Assembly: GCA_905212635.1 (NCBI GenBank)
Contig: CAJMFH010000009.1
Location: forward strand, 16,033-80,032
Direction: 5' to 3'
Source: an uncultured Lachnoclostridium sp.
GTDB taxonomy: Bacteria; Bacillota; Clostridia; Lachnospirales; Lachnospiraceae
Length of the DNA: 64,000 bases
The notes below the pieces were generated by a model. The model was not told where the DNA came from. It did no database searches and was given only the letters and a program-made list of their open reading frames with translations. A program made the translations under genes and the position numbers. The number at the start of each line of letters is the position of its first letter. Position 1 is the stretch's first letter. Positions 44,157 through 53,169 of this stretch are shown piece after piece.

Positions 44157-44893
44157 AACGCTTTTTTACTTTTTTGAAAACGGAGTTAAAGCTCAGCGTG
44201 CGAGATATGAATATGGTGATCTTTGCCATTATCATGCCACTTGTGATCTTTATCATTCTTGGCATCATTTACGGCAAAAAAATCGTCTATGATGGTGCGG
44301 ATTATACATTTTTGGAGCAGTCTTTCGGAGCTGTCAGCGCGGTTGCTATCTGTGCAAGTGGATTGATGGGGCTGCCGTTGGCCGTATCCGGTCTGCGAGA
44401 GATGAAGATTCTCAAGCGGCTGTGTGTCACGCCGGTCAGCCCTGTGCTCATTCTTGGTGTTGAACTGGCAATGTATGTCATCTACTGTGCAGTGTCCCTT
44501 GCAACGTTGTCGGTTGCAGCACTTTTGTGGGGGGTACAGTTGCGCGGTTCGCTTCTGGCTTTTCTTGGAAGCTGGGCGATTACCATGCTCTCAACGCAAT
44601 CTATCGGTATGCTGGCAGGCGGTGTAGCGAAAGACACCAAGCAGGCCAGCGTCATTGCCTCGATTCTTTATTTTCCTATGCTGATTTTTTCCGGCACAAC
44701 GCTGCCGATTGAGGTCATGCCAAAGACAATGCAGAAAATTGTCAGTTTTTTTCCACTGACACAGGGACTTACTATGATGAAAAATACATTTTTAGGCATC
44801 CGCATGGAAAGTATTCTGTTACCGATTTGTGTAATGGTTGGAGTTATTGTACTTTGCACAATTTTTGCTATCTGCTTCTTTCGCTGGGAATAA
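44153..44893 (+). CDS. ABC-2 type permease
   Basis: 246 residues with six hydrophobic helices: MVIFAIIMPLVIFIILGIIYG near the start, the ABC-2 signature region AKDTKQASVIASILYFPMLIFSG in the middle, and an FFPLTQG loop before the last helix. It forms an export channel with the ATPase encoded before it. With the AraC/GyrI-like regulator it makes a self-contained drug efflux operon. Substrate unknown. No terminator is evident in the 80 bp before the trp promoter. Confidence 0.87.
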   Translation: MKRFFTFLKTELKLSVRDMNMVIFAIIMPLVIFIILGIIYGKKIVYDGADYTFLEQSFGAVSAVAICASGLMGLPLAVSGLREMKILKRLCVTPVSPVLILGVELAMYVIYCAVSLATLSVAALLWGVQLRGSLLAFLGSWAITMLSTQSIGMLAGGVAKDTKQASVIASILYFPMLIFSGTTLPIEVMPKTMQKIVSFFPLTQGLTMMKNTFLGIRMESILLPICVMVGVIVLCTIFAICFFRWE

Positions 44894-44972
44894 GCATTTC
44901 CAACAGAAGATTTCTCCAGTGCACTCAAAACGTAAGCGGTACAGGATTTTTCTAAATTTCCACAAAATCTAG

Positions 44973-45000
44973 TTGACATTTGAAAAAAAAGTGATATACT
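44973..45000 (+). promoter_or_regulatory. Promoter of the trp operon
   Basis: -35 TTGACA (44973-44978), 16 bp spacer, -10 TATACT (44995-45000), about 20 bp before the T-box leader. Confidence 0.85.
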
Positions 45001-45021
45001 AGTTCCTAGATATGAAATATA

Positions 45022-45300
45022 TTGAAACCGATGAGCAAGAGTAAGTAAAAATGAAACATTGTTTTCAGAGAGCTGTAGGTTGGTGTGATACAGTAGCAAT
45101 ATCATTTTGAATGGACTTGTGAGGGCAGCTTGAAAGAGTATCGAGTAGACGCTGACGGAAACCTGTACCGTTACGAACAGGAGTGCATGGTGGTGCATGA
45201 TGAGTGGGTTATACCGATTAGCCAATAAGGGTGGTATCGCAGAAGTTGATAGCTTTTGTCCCTGTTCTAGTGATAGAACATGTGACAGAGGCTTTTTTTA
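45022..45300 (+). ncRNA. T-box leader (tRNA-Trp responsive) with terminator
   Basis: Stem I carries the AGTAAGTA loop-E side and the CAGAGAGC distal block. On its 3' side is GAATGGACTTG, which places the specifier codon TGG (45112-45114) directly before the CTTG that pairs with CAAG. The T-box sequence AGGGTGGTATCGC lies at 45228-45240. A terminator hairpin (TGTTCTA/TAGAACA core, 45251-45299) ends in a T-run. Uncharged tRNA-Trp would pair with TGG and stabilise the antiterminator, turning on trpEGDCFBA. The T-box has ATCGC in place of the usual ACCGC. Confidence 0.93.
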
Positions 45301-45375
45301 TTGCCTTAGGTATCGCACAATCGGACAATCTCTTTTGCACACATCGTAGCAATAAACAAAAAGGAGATGTTTACG

Positions 45376-46845
45376 ATGTTGTTAGAAAAAATTAAAAAAT
45401 ATGCGGCGGATTACGATGTGATTCCGGTAAAAAAAGAAATTTATGCGGATCTTGTGACGCCCATTGCGCTGTTGCAGAAAATTGCGGCAAAGAAGAAACG
45501 TTTTTACCTTCTGGAAAGTGTAGAAGGTGGAGAAAAATGGGGACGTTATTCTTTTCTTGGTTACGATCCGGTGATGCGGGTGTCCTGCTTCCGGGATAAG
45601 GTTGTGATTGAAGAAAAGGGAGAAAAAAAGACGATCACGACAAAGGATTCTTTTCAGGTGATCCGGGATATTTTAAAGCAGTACCGTTCGCCGAAGATGG
45701 AAGATATGCCGCCGTTTACCGGAGGATTTGTTGGATATTTTGCGTATGCGATGATCGAGCATGCAGAGCCGGTGCTAAATATCAAGCGCGGCGAATTTAA
45801 TGATTATGATCTGATGCTTTTTGATAAGGTGATTGCGTACGATCAATTAAAACAAAAGATCATTGTGGTAGGAAATGTAAAGACCAAAGGGGATTTACAG
45901 CAGAATCTGCAAAAGGCAGAAAAAGAGATTGATGATATTATCACTATGATTCAGGAGGAGACAAAATTACCGGAATTTCCTTCTTATGATAAAGTAAAAT
46001 TTGAATGTAATGTATCGGAAAAAGAATATGAAGATATTGTTGAGAAGACAAAAGAATATATCCGCGATGGAGATATTTTTCAGGCGGTAATCTCCAGACG
46101 ATTTGTCAGTCCGTACGAAGGAAGCCTGATTCAGCCGTACCGTGTGCTTCGGACGACAAATTCTTCTCCATACATGGTTTATATGAATCTGGATGATGTG
46201 GAGATTATGAGTACTTCGCCGGAGACGCTGGTTCGCTTGCAGGATGGCAGGTTGACGACATTTCCGGTGGCAGGATCGAGACCAAGAGGAAAAGATGAAG
46301 CGGAAGATGAAGCACTTGTTAAAGATCTTCTCAGTGATGAAAAAGAATTGTCAGAGCATAATATGCTCGTTGATCTGGGACGAAACGATCTGGGACGTAT
46401 CGCAGAATTTGGTACGGTGGATGTGACGAAATATATGATGATCCATAAATATTCGAAGATCATGCATATTTGTTCACAGGTGGAAGCGGATATCCGGGAG
46501 GATGCTGATGCACTGGATGCCGTGAAATCGGTACTGCCGGCGGGGACCTTGTCAGGTGCACCGAAGATCCGGGCGTGCGAGATCATTGACGAACTGGAAA
46601 GCGAACCGCGTGGAATTTACGGAGGGGCACTTGGATATCTCGATTTCAGCGGCAACTTAGATACCTGTATCGCCATTCGTATGGCGGTAAAGAAGGACGG
46701 AAAAGTCTATGTACAGGCAGGAGGCGGCATCGTCGCTGACAGCCAGCCACGATTGGAGTACGAAGAATCCGGCAACAAAGCAAGAGCAGTGATTGACGCA
46801 ATACAAAATGCAGGAAAAGATATGACAGGAGGTTTGATGATATGA
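45376..46845 (+). CDS. trpE: Anthranilate synthase component I
   Basis: 489 residues. Two-part chorismate-binding enzyme: an N-terminal regulatory domain with the Trp-binding LLESVEGGEKWGRYSF, and a catalytic domain with IFQAVISRRF, YMNLDDVEIMSTSPETLV, SRPRGKDEAED, LSEHNMLVDLGRNDLGR and the GTLSGAPKIRA block. It makes anthranilate from chorismate with TrpG. ATG 45376 is chosen because AAGGAG lies 9 nt upstream; the in-frame ATG at 45367 abuts that SD. First gene behind the T-box. Confidence 0.97.
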   Translation: MLLEKIKKYAADYDVIPVKKEIYADLVTPIALLQKIAAKKKRFYLLESVEGGEKWGRYSFLGYDPVMRVSCFRDKVVIEEKGEKKTITTKDSFQVIRDILKQYRSPKMEDMPPFTGGFVGYFAYAMIEHAEPVLNIKRGEFNDYDLMLFDKVIAYDQLKQKIIVVGNVKTKGDLQQNLQKAEKEIDDIITMIQEETKLPEFPSYDKVKFECNVSEKEYEDIVEKTKEYIRDGDIFQAVISRRFVSPYEGSLIQPYRVLRTTNSSPYMVYMNLDDVEIMSTSPETLVRLQDGRLTTFPVAGSRPRGKDEAEDEALVKDLLSDEKELSEHNMLVDLGRNDLGRIAEFGTVDVTKYMMIHKYSKIMHICSQVEADIREDADALDAVKSVLPAGTLSGAPKIRACEIIDELESEPRGIYGGALGYLDFSGNLDTCIAIRMAVKKDGKVYVQAGGGIVADSQPRLEYEESGNKARAVIDAIQNAGKDMTGGLMI

Positions 46846-47411
46846 TTCTCTTAATTGATAATTATGACAGTTTTTCTTATAACCTCGTTCAGCTGATCGG
46901 GGAAATCAATCCGGATATTAAAGTAATCCGAAACGATGAGAAAACCGTGGAGGAGATCCGGGCGATGAAACCAAGTCATATCATTTTGTCACCAGGGCCG
47001 GGGTATCCGAAAGATGCCGGTGTGTGTGAAGATGTGATTCGCAGTTTGGGCGGCGAGATACCGATCCTGGGCGTGTGTCTGGGACATCAGGCAATCTGTG
47101 AAGTATTTGGAGCTACCATCTGTCATGCGAAACAATTGATGCATGGAAAAAAGAGCAATGTAAAAATTGATACCGAAGATCCAATTTTCCAAAATCTTCC
47201 AGAACGAATCGACGTGGCAAGATATCATTCTTTGATTGCGGACATTGAGACGGTTCCGGAGGAACTTAAAGTCATTTCCGTTGATGACAATCAGGAAGTA
47301 ATGGCAGTAAAACACAGAGAAAAAAAGATTTATGGATTACAGTTTCATCCAGAATCGATTCTGACACCGGATGGCAGAGTGATCTTAAACAATTTTTTAA
47401 CTACAATATAA
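46842..47411 (+). CDS. trpG: Anthranilate synthase glutamine amidotransferase
   Basis: 189 residues, class I amidotransferase with nucleophile Cys79 (GVCLGHQ) and the catalytic His-Glu in LQFHPESI. It supplies ammonia to TrpE. ATGA overlap with trpE. The sequence HGKKSNVKID near residue 105 is typical of TrpG/PabA. It stands alone rather than fused to TrpD. Confidence 0.97.
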   Translation: MILLIDNYDSFSYNLVQLIGEINPDIKVIRNDEKTVEEIRAMKPSHIILSPGPGYPKDAGVCEDVIRSLGGEIPILGVCLGHQAICEVFGATICHAKQLMHGKKSNVKIDTEDPIFQNLPERIDVARYHSLIADIETVPEELKVISVDDNQEVMAVKHREKKIYGLQFHPESILTPDGRVILNNFLTTI

Positions 47412-47430
47412 TTTCAAGGAGGCATTTATC

Positions 47431-48444
47431 ATGGTAATCAAAGAGGCAATTCATGAGGTAATTAATGGAAAAGATTTAAGTTATGAGATGGCGCAGGGTG
47501 CGATGAAGGAAATTATGTCCGGGGAAGCATCCCAGATATTGATGGCAACCTATCTTACGGCACTTCGTATGAAAGGCGAAACCATTACCGAGATTACAGC
47601 ATCTGCACAGGCCATGCGTGATCTAGGTGTACATTTGGCACCGGATTATGATGTCCTTGAAATCGTAGGAACCGGCGGAGATGAAGTGGGAACCTTTAAC
47701 ATTTCCACCACATCCGCATTTGTTATCGCTGCCGCAGGAATCCCGGTGGCAAAACATGGAAACCGAAGCGTCTCCAGCAAAAGCGGTGCCGCAGATGTTC
47801 TGGAAAGTTTGGGAGCAGACATTACAATTGATGATAAAAAGAGCAAAGAGGTTCTTGATAAAGTAAAAATGAGTTTCTTGTTTGCACAGTACTATCATTC
47901 TTCCATGAAAAATGTCGGCCCGGTTCGAAAAGAAATGGGGGAGCGTACGATATTCAATATCCTTGGCCCGCTTACCAATCCGGCAAACGCAAGCATTCAG
48001 CTTCTAGGTGTATATAACAACGATCTGGTTGAAAAACTGGCAGAAGTATTGAAAAATCTTGGTGTAAAACGAGGCATGGCAGTCTGTGGAAACGATGGAC
48101 TTGACGAAATTACCCTTACCGGTCCGACACATTGCTGTGAGATTCGTGACGGCGGCTTGACATCCTTTGATATCACACCGGAGCAATTCGGGTTTGAAAC
48201 CTGTGATCTGAAAGAATTGATCGGAGGAACTCCACAGGAAAATGCACAGATCACAAGAGATATCCTGTCCGGAAAAGAAACCGGCACAAAGAGAAACGTG
48301 ATCTTAATGAATGCCGGAATTGCCATTTATCTCGGAAAAGAGGGCATTACGATGGAAGAAGGAGTCGCTATTGCAAAAGAAATGATCGACAGCGGAAAAG
48401 CCCTTGAGAAACTGGAAGAATTTGTAAAAGAAACCAATGCCTGA
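47431..48444 (+). CDS. trpD: Anthranilate phosphoribosyltransferase
   Basis: 337 residues. PRPP and anthranilate binding motifs are visible: EIVGTGGDEVGTFNISTTSAFV, AKHGNRSVSSKSGAADVLESLG and ERTIFNILGPLTNPA. It joins anthranilate to phosphoribosyl pyrophosphate. SD CAAGGAGG precedes the ATG. The gene lies 19 bp after trpG and 20 bp before trpC. Confidence 0.97.
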   Translation: MVIKEAIHEVINGKDLSYEMAQGAMKEIMSGEASQILMATYLTALRMKGETITEITASAQAMRDLGVHLAPDYDVLEIVGTGGDEVGTFNISTTSAFVIAAAGIPVAKHGNRSVSSKSGAADVLESLGADITIDDKKSKEVLDKVKMSFLFAQYYHSSMKNVGPVRKEMGERTIFNILGPLTNPANASIQLLGVYNNDLVEKLAEVLKNLGVKRGMAVCGNDGLDEITLTGPTHCCEIRDGGLTSFDITPEQFGFETCDLKELIGGTPQENAQITRDILSGKETGTKRNVILMNAGIAIYLGKEGITMEEGVAIAKEMIDSGKALEKLEEFVKETNA

Positions 48445-48464
48445 GCGAGGCAGGGAGGAAGCTT

Positions 48465-49244
48465 ATGATTTTAGACGAGATCGCAGCAAAGACAAGAGAG
48501 CGAGTGGCGCATTGTAAAGAGAGTGTCAGTTTGGAAGAAATGAAAAACAAGGCACTTTCACTGCCGGCGGAGACGGGCTTTCCTTTTGAAAAGCAATTGC
48601 AGAAGGACGGTGTTTCCTTTATCTGCGAGATAAAAAAAGCGTCTCCTTCCAAAGGGGTGATTGCAGAACATTTCCCATATCTTGACATTGCGGCGGAATA
48701 CGAAAAAATAGGTGCTGACTGCATTTCGGTATTGACAGAACCGGATTATTTTATGGGAAGTACCGAATATTTGAAAGAAATTCATGAAAAAGTAGATGTT
48801 CCTCTGCTTCGGAAGGATTTTACCGTGGATGAATACATGATCTATGAGGCGAAGGTGATCGGAGCGAGTGCCGTGCTTTTGATCTGTTCTCTTTTGAACG
48901 AGGCGACCCTTCGGGAGTGGATCACACTGAGCCACAGTCTTGGACTTTCGGCGTTGGTGGAGGCACATGATGAAGAAGAGATTCAGATGGCGGTACGCGC
49001 CGGAGCAAGGATCATCGGTGTCAACAACCGCAATTTGAAGACGTTTGAAGTAGACATCAATAATTGCATTCGTCAGAGAAAACACATTCCTTCGGATATT
49101 TTATTCGTGGCGGAAAGCGGAATCAAATCCAGAGAGGACATTGCCGCATTGGAACAAGGCGGCGTCGATGGTGTGCTGATCGGAGAAACGCTCATGCGGA
49201 GCCCGGATAAAGAAATGACACTGCGTCAGCTGAAAGGACGGTAA
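48465..49244 (+). CDS. trpC: Indole-3-glycerol phosphate synthase
   Basis: 259 residues, TIM barrel. Motifs FICEIKKASPSKGVI, SVLTEPDYFMGS, LLRKDFTVDEYMIYEAKVIGASAVLLI, GVNNRNLKTFEVD and AESGIKSREDI match TrpC, including the catalytic Lys/Glu residues. It is separate from trpF, unlike the fused enterobacterial form. Confidence 0.97.
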   Translation: MILDEIAAKTRERVAHCKESVSLEEMKNKALSLPAETGFPFEKQLQKDGVSFICEIKKASPSKGVIAEHFPYLDIAAEYEKIGADCISVLTEPDYFMGSTEYLKEIHEKVDVPLLRKDFTVDEYMIYEAKVIGASAVLLICSLLNEATLREWITLSHSLGLSALVEAHDEEEIQMAVRAGARIIGVNNRNLKTFEVDINNCIRQRKHIPSDILFVAESGIKSREDIAALEQGGVDGVLIGETLMRSPDKEMTLRQLKGR

Positions 49245-49248
49245 TGCC

Positions 49249-49872
49249 ATGAAATTAAAGTTTTGCGGTATACGCAGACCTGAGGATGTAGCCTATGTGA
49301 ACGAAGTAAAACCGGATTTTGCGGGATTTATCTTTGCCAATACCCGGCGAAAGATCACGCTGGAACAGGCGGTCGAATTTCGTTCCCACATATTGCCGGA
49401 GATTCCGGTGGTTGGTGTATTTGTCAATGAGACTCCGGAAACGATCATCCACTATGTAAAAGAAAACGCGATCGATATGGTTCAGCTTCATGGAGATGAG
49501 ACCAATGACGAGATCCTTCAGATTAAGGAAGCGACGGGGGCTGAGGTGATCAAAGCGGTTCGGGCGAAAGATGTGGAAAGCATCCGAAAGGCCGATGCGA
49601 TGGATTGTGACTATCTGTTGATCGATGCCTACCAGCCCGGAATGTACGGAGGAACAGGGAATGCCTTTGACTGGACCATGATTCCGGAAGATCTGCATCA
49701 TCCGTTTTTTCTGGCAGGTGGTCTGAATGCCTCCAATGTACGGCAGGCAATGCAGCAGGTACCGGCCTATGCGCTGGATATCAGCAGTGGAATCGAGACG
49801 AAAGATTGTAAAGATTTGGAAAAAATGAAAGAAATTAAGAAGATTGGAGATGAAAGTAATGTCGAAATCTAG
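49249..49872 (+). CDS. trpF: Phosphoribosylanthranilate isomerase
   Basis: 207 residues, TIM barrel. [11 protein letters not shown] carries the catalytic Cys, VQLHGDET and [20 protein letters not shown] the catalytic Asp and phosphate loop, and [13 protein letters not shown] with DISSGIETK the C-terminal phosphate site. It lies 4 bp after trpC and overlaps trpB by 14 bp. Confidence 0.96.
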   Translation: MKLKFCGIRRPEDVAYVNEVKPDFAGFIFANTRRKITLEQAVEFRSHILPEIPVVGVFVNETPETIIHYVKENAIDMVQLHGDETNDEILQIKEATGAEVIKAVRAKDVESIRKADAMDCDYLLIDAYQPGMYGGTGNAFDWTMIPEDLHHPFFLAGGLNASNVRQAMQQVPAYALDISSGIETKDCKDLEKMKEIKKIGDESNVEI

Positions 49873-51049
49873 AGGACGTTTTGGTGTTCACGGGGGACAA
49901 TATATCCCGGAAACATTGATGAATGCCGTAATCGAATTGGAACAGGCATATCGAAAATATAAGGAGGATCCGGATTTTGTACGAGAGTTCAATGAAATGC
50001 TGGCAACTTACGTAGGCAGACCATCCCTTTTGTACTATGCGGATCGTATGACAAAAGATCTGGGAGGCGCGAAGATTTATCTGAAACGAGAAGATCTGAA
50101 CCATACCGGATCTCATAAATTGAACAATGCACTTGGCCAGGCATTGTTGGCAAAACGAATGGGTAAGAAACGCCTGATCGCAGAGACGGGAGCCGGACAG
50201 CATGGTGTGGCAACAGCCACGATCGCAGCATTCCTTGGTATGGAATGTGAGGTGTTTATGGGAAAAGAAGATACCGAGCGTCAGGCATTGAATGTATATC
50301 GTATGGAACTTTTGGGGGCGAAGGTGCATGCGGTGACAAGCGGAACACAGACATTGAAAGATGCGGTAAATGAGACCCTTCGTGAGTGGACCAACCGTAT
50401 TGAGGATACGCATTATGTAATCGGTTCGGTTATGGGACCGGCACCATTTCCGGAAATTGTAAGAGATTTCCAGAGCGTTATCGGAAAAGAAATTAAATCC
50501 CAGTTGATGGAACGGGAAGGAAAACTTCCGGATGCTGTCATTGCCTGCGTCGGTGGCGGAAGCAATGCGATGGGTGCCTTTTATGATTTTATTCCGGATG
50601 AATCGGTACAGCTGATCGGATGTGAGGCTGCCGGACATGGGGTAAATACCGATAAAAATGCAGCAACCATCGCCAATGGAACATTGGGTGTATTTCACGG
50701 TATGAAATCTTATTTCTGCCAGGATGAATATGGACAGATCGCACCGGTATATTCGATTTCAGCCGGACTGGACTACCCGGGAATCGGACCGGAACATGCC
50801 CATCTTCATGATATCGGACGTGCTCAGTATGTGCCGATCACAGACGAAGAAGCCGTTTCTGCCTTTGAATATCTGTCAAGAATCGAGGGAATCATCCCTG
50901 CGATCGAGAGTTCCCATGCTCTGGCGTATGCGAGAAAACTGGCTCCGACGATGAACAAAGATCAGATCATTGTAGTAAATATTTCAGGACGTGGCGACAA
51001 AGATGTGGCAGCCATTGCAAGATACAGGGGGGTCGAACTTTATGAGTAA
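49859..51049 (+). CDS. trpB: Tryptophan synthase beta subunit
   Basis: 396 residues, standard TrpB1 length. The PLP lysine lies in [11 protein letters not shown]. Also present are the [17 protein letters not shown] and [15 protein letters not shown] phosphate-binding loops and the C-terminal NISGRGDKD. It joins indole and serine. ATG 49859 is preferred because GGAGATGAAA precedes it; an in-frame ATG at 49844 would overlap trpF further. Confidence 0.97.
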   Translation: MSKSRGRFGVHGGQYIPETLMNAVIELEQAYRKYKEDPDFVREFNEMLATYVGRPSLLYYADRMTKDLGGAKIYLKREDLNHTGSHKLNNALGQALLAKRMGKKRLIAETGAGQHGVATATIAAFLGMECEVFMGKEDTERQALNVYRMELLGAKVHAVTSGTQTLKDAVNETLREWTNRIEDTHYVIGSVMGPAPFPEIVRDFQSVIGKEIKSQLMEREGKLPDAVIACVGGGSNAMGAFYDFIPDESVQLIGCEAAGHGVNTDKNAATIANGTLGVFHGMKSYFCQDEYGQIAPVYSISAGLDYPGIGPEHAHLHDIGRAQYVPITDEEAVSAFEYLSRIEGIIPAIESSHALAYARKLAPTMNKDQIIVVNISGRGDKDVAAIARYRGVELYE

Positions 51050-51812
51050 AATAGCACAGGCTTTTGATCATGGAAAAGCATTTATACCATTTGTAACAGC
51101 AGGAGATCCGGACTTGGAAACAACCAAAGAGCTTCTTCCGGTTTTGCAGGAAAGCGGCGCGGATCTGATTGAGATCGGAATCCCATTTTCAGATCCGGTC
51201 GCAGAAGGTATTGTCATTCAGAAAGCTGACGAGAGAGCTTTGGCGGCAGGAACGACGACCGACAAAATCTTTGATATGGTAGAATCCATACAGGATAAAA
51301 TGCACGTTCCCATGGTGTTTATGACATATGCAAATGTAATTTTTGTTTACGGCATTGAAAAATTTGCCAAACGTTCCAAAGAAATCGGAATGAGCGGAGT
51401 GATCATCCCGGATGTTCCGTTTGAAGAAAAAGAAGAAATGGATTCCGTATTTTCCAAATACGAACTGGATGTCATTTCCCTGATCGCGCCAACCTCACAC
51501 GACCGTATTCAGGCAATTGCGGCAGAGGCGAAGGGATTTGTATACTGCGTGTCCAGTCTCGGCGTAACCGGTATGCGGAGCACGATTAACAAAGGCGTGG
51601 CGCAGATGATTGAGCAGGTCAAGAAGACAAAAGACATTCCGTGTGCGATCGGATTTGGAATCTCGACGCCGGAGCAGGCAAAAGAAATGTCAGAGTTTTC
51701 AGACGGTGTGATTGTGGGAAGTGCCATTGTAAAACTGGTTGAAACCTATGGAAAAGAGTGTATCAAACCGGTTTCTGAGTATGTGAAAAGCATGAAAAAT
51801 GCCATTTCCTGA
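51042..51812 (+). CDS. trpA: Tryptophan synthase alpha subunit
   Basis: 256 residues, TIM barrel. The catalytic Glu ([15 protein letters not shown]) and Asp region, [11 protein letters not shown], and [13 protein letters not shown] are visible. It cleaves indole-glycerol phosphate and passes indole to TrpB. It overlaps trpB by 8 bp, with GGGGGG as SD inside the trpB end. It completes a full T-box-controlled trpEGDCFBA operon. Confidence 0.97.
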   Translation: MSKIAQAFDHGKAFIPFVTAGDPDLETTKELLPVLQESGADLIEIGIPFSDPVAEGIVIQKADERALAAGTTTDKIFDMVESIQDKMHVPMVFMTYANVIFVYGIEKFAKRSKEIGMSGVIIPDVPFEEKEEMDSVFSKYELDVISLIAPTSHDRIQAIAAEAKGFVYCVSSLGVTGMRSTINKGVAQMIEQVKKTKDIPCAIGFGISTPEQAKEMSEFSDGVIVGSAIVKLVETYGKECIKPVSEYVKSMKNAIS

Positions 51813-51816
51813 AATC

Positions 51817-51841
51817 GTGAACAAAAATTCACTTTTATTTT
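51817..51841 (+). terminator. Weak possible terminator after trpA
   Basis: Short stem GTGAA/TTCAC (51817-51821, 51828-51832) followed by TTTTATTTTC. Only 5 bp, so doubtful. Confidence 0.35.
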
Positions 51842-51852
51842 CTCATAAAGTG

Positions 51853-51861
51853 TGATAGAAT
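51853..51861 (+). promoter_or_regulatory. Extended -10 promoter of the foldase lipoprotein gene
   Basis: TGaTAGAAT at 51853-51861; the best -35-like sequence, TTCACT, is 21 bp away and so poorly spaced. SD AGGAGGAAAA follows, before GTG 51897. Confidence 0.45.
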
Positions 51862-51896
51862 GAATATTAACGTTAAGTTATTAGGAGGAAAACGAA

Positions 51897-53000
51897 GTGA
51901 AAAGACGAGCAGTTATTTTAAGTATGGTATTATCCGCTTCTTTGATGCTTACAGGATGTTCCTGGAGCGAGATAAAGAGCAAATTTACAGGAGAAGATTC
52001 CAGCACGACATCAACCGCATCGCAGGAAGATGATTATGTTGCGTCGGAGTGTGTGACAATTCCTGAATATAAGGGGATTGAAGTAGATTGTACGGTATCC
52101 GATGATGAAGTACAGTCCCAGCTGGATTCCTTTGTCAGCCAGAACTCGACCGAGAAGAAGGTTAAAAAAGGAAAATGTAAAAAAGGCGATACGGTAAATA
52201 TTGATTATGAAGGAAAGACAGATGGCAAGGCTTTCGAGGGCGGAAGTGCTTCGGGAAGTGCCATTACTCTTGGATCTTCCGGATTTATTGATGGATTTGA
52301 TGATGGTGTCATCGGTATGAAACCGGGTGAAACCAAAGATCTTAACCTGAAATTCCCGGATGATTATTCCAATAACAAAGATCTTGCCGGAAAAGCAGCG
52401 GTATTTACGGTAACTTTGAATTACATTTCAAAGACCAGTACACCAAAACTGACAGACAAGCTTGTTTCCGAAAAGACAGAATACAAAACGATTGAAGAAT
52501 ACAAAAAATCAATTGTTGAGGATCTGAAAAAGGAAAAGAAAGACAGTGCAGGATCTACTGCTTATGGTGAAGTGGAAGACAAAGCCGAAGTAAAGAAATA
52601 TCCGGATTCTATTGTGAATACGGCAAGTTCCCAGCTGGATGCGTATTACCGTTATACAGCAAAACAGTATGGCTTTGATGATTTCAATACGTTCCTGACA
52701 CAGTCCGGTATGACAGAAGATACCTACAAAGAGCAGTTGCAGCAGGCGGCACAGAGCATTGCCAAAACACAGCTTTTGACAGAAGCCATTGCAGAAAAAG
52801 AAGGTATCACTGTTTCTGATGATGAGATCACGAAAGAAATGCAGAAGGTGGAAGAGCAGGGCGGAACCGTAGATGAATTGAAGAAAAACTTCAAAGAGCT
52901 TTACGGAGATGTGATTACGATTGAAAAATATTATAAGATCACACTGCTTACCAACAAAGTTATCGATATGGTCGGTGAGAACGCCAAAATCAAAGAATAA
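51897..53000 (+). CDS. Trigger-factor-like lipoprotein (FKBP-type prolyl isomerase)
   Basis: 367 residues. The lipoprotein signal has lipobox LTGC (Cys about 21). An FKBP domain (about 95-185; GDTVNIDYEGKTDGKAFEGG, GFIDGFDDGVIGMKPGE) is followed by a trigger-factor C-terminal helical arm (about 200-360). The ribosome-binding part of true trigger factor is missing and replaced by the lipoprotein anchor. It should fold exported proteins at the outer face of the membrane, much as PrsA does. The next gene encodes a giant exported protein, a possible client. Confidence 0.9.
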   Translation: MKRRAVILSMVLSASLMLTGCSWSEIKSKFTGEDSSTTSTASQEDDYVASECVTIPEYKGIEVDCTVSDDEVQSQLDSFVSQNSTEKKVKKGKCKKGDTVNIDYEGKTDGKAFEGGSASGSAITLGSSGFIDGFDDGVIGMKPGETKDLNLKFPDDYSNNKDLAGKAAVFTVTLNYISKTSTPKLTDKLVSEKTEYKTIEEYKKSIVEDLKKEKKDSAGSTAYGEVEDKAEVKKYPDSIVNTASSQLDAYYRYTAKQYGFDDFNTFLTQSGMTEDTYKEQLQQAAQSIAKTQLLTEAIAEKEGITVSDDEITKEMQKVEEQGGTVDELKKNFKELYGDVITIEKYYKITLLTNKVIDMVGENAKIKE

Positions 53001-53022
53001 TAAAAAGAACAGATAGAAAACG

Positions 53023-53066
53023 AAAACTGTCCAGGCAAATGAAAGTTTGTTTGGGCAGTTTTTTAT
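53023..53066 (+). terminator. Strong intrinsic terminator
   Basis: 17 bp arms 53023-53039 and 53046-53062 with a few G-U pairs, a 6 nt loop (TGAAAG) and a T-run. Confidence 0.9.
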
Positions 53067-53076
53067 TAACAAACTA

Positions 53077-53105
53077 TTGCAGGAATCTCAAAAAAATGAT
53101 AAAAT
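53077..53105 (+). promoter_or_regulatory. Promoter of the LRR/BIG2 protein gene
   Basis: -35 TTGCAG (53077-53082), 17 bp spacer, -10 TAAAAT (53100-53105); SD AAAAGGAG before ATG 53170. Confidence 0.7.
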
Positions 53106-53169
53106 GAATCTGTATATTTTATAAACAAATGTCAAAATTGACATAAATAACAAGAAAAGGAGACTGACT

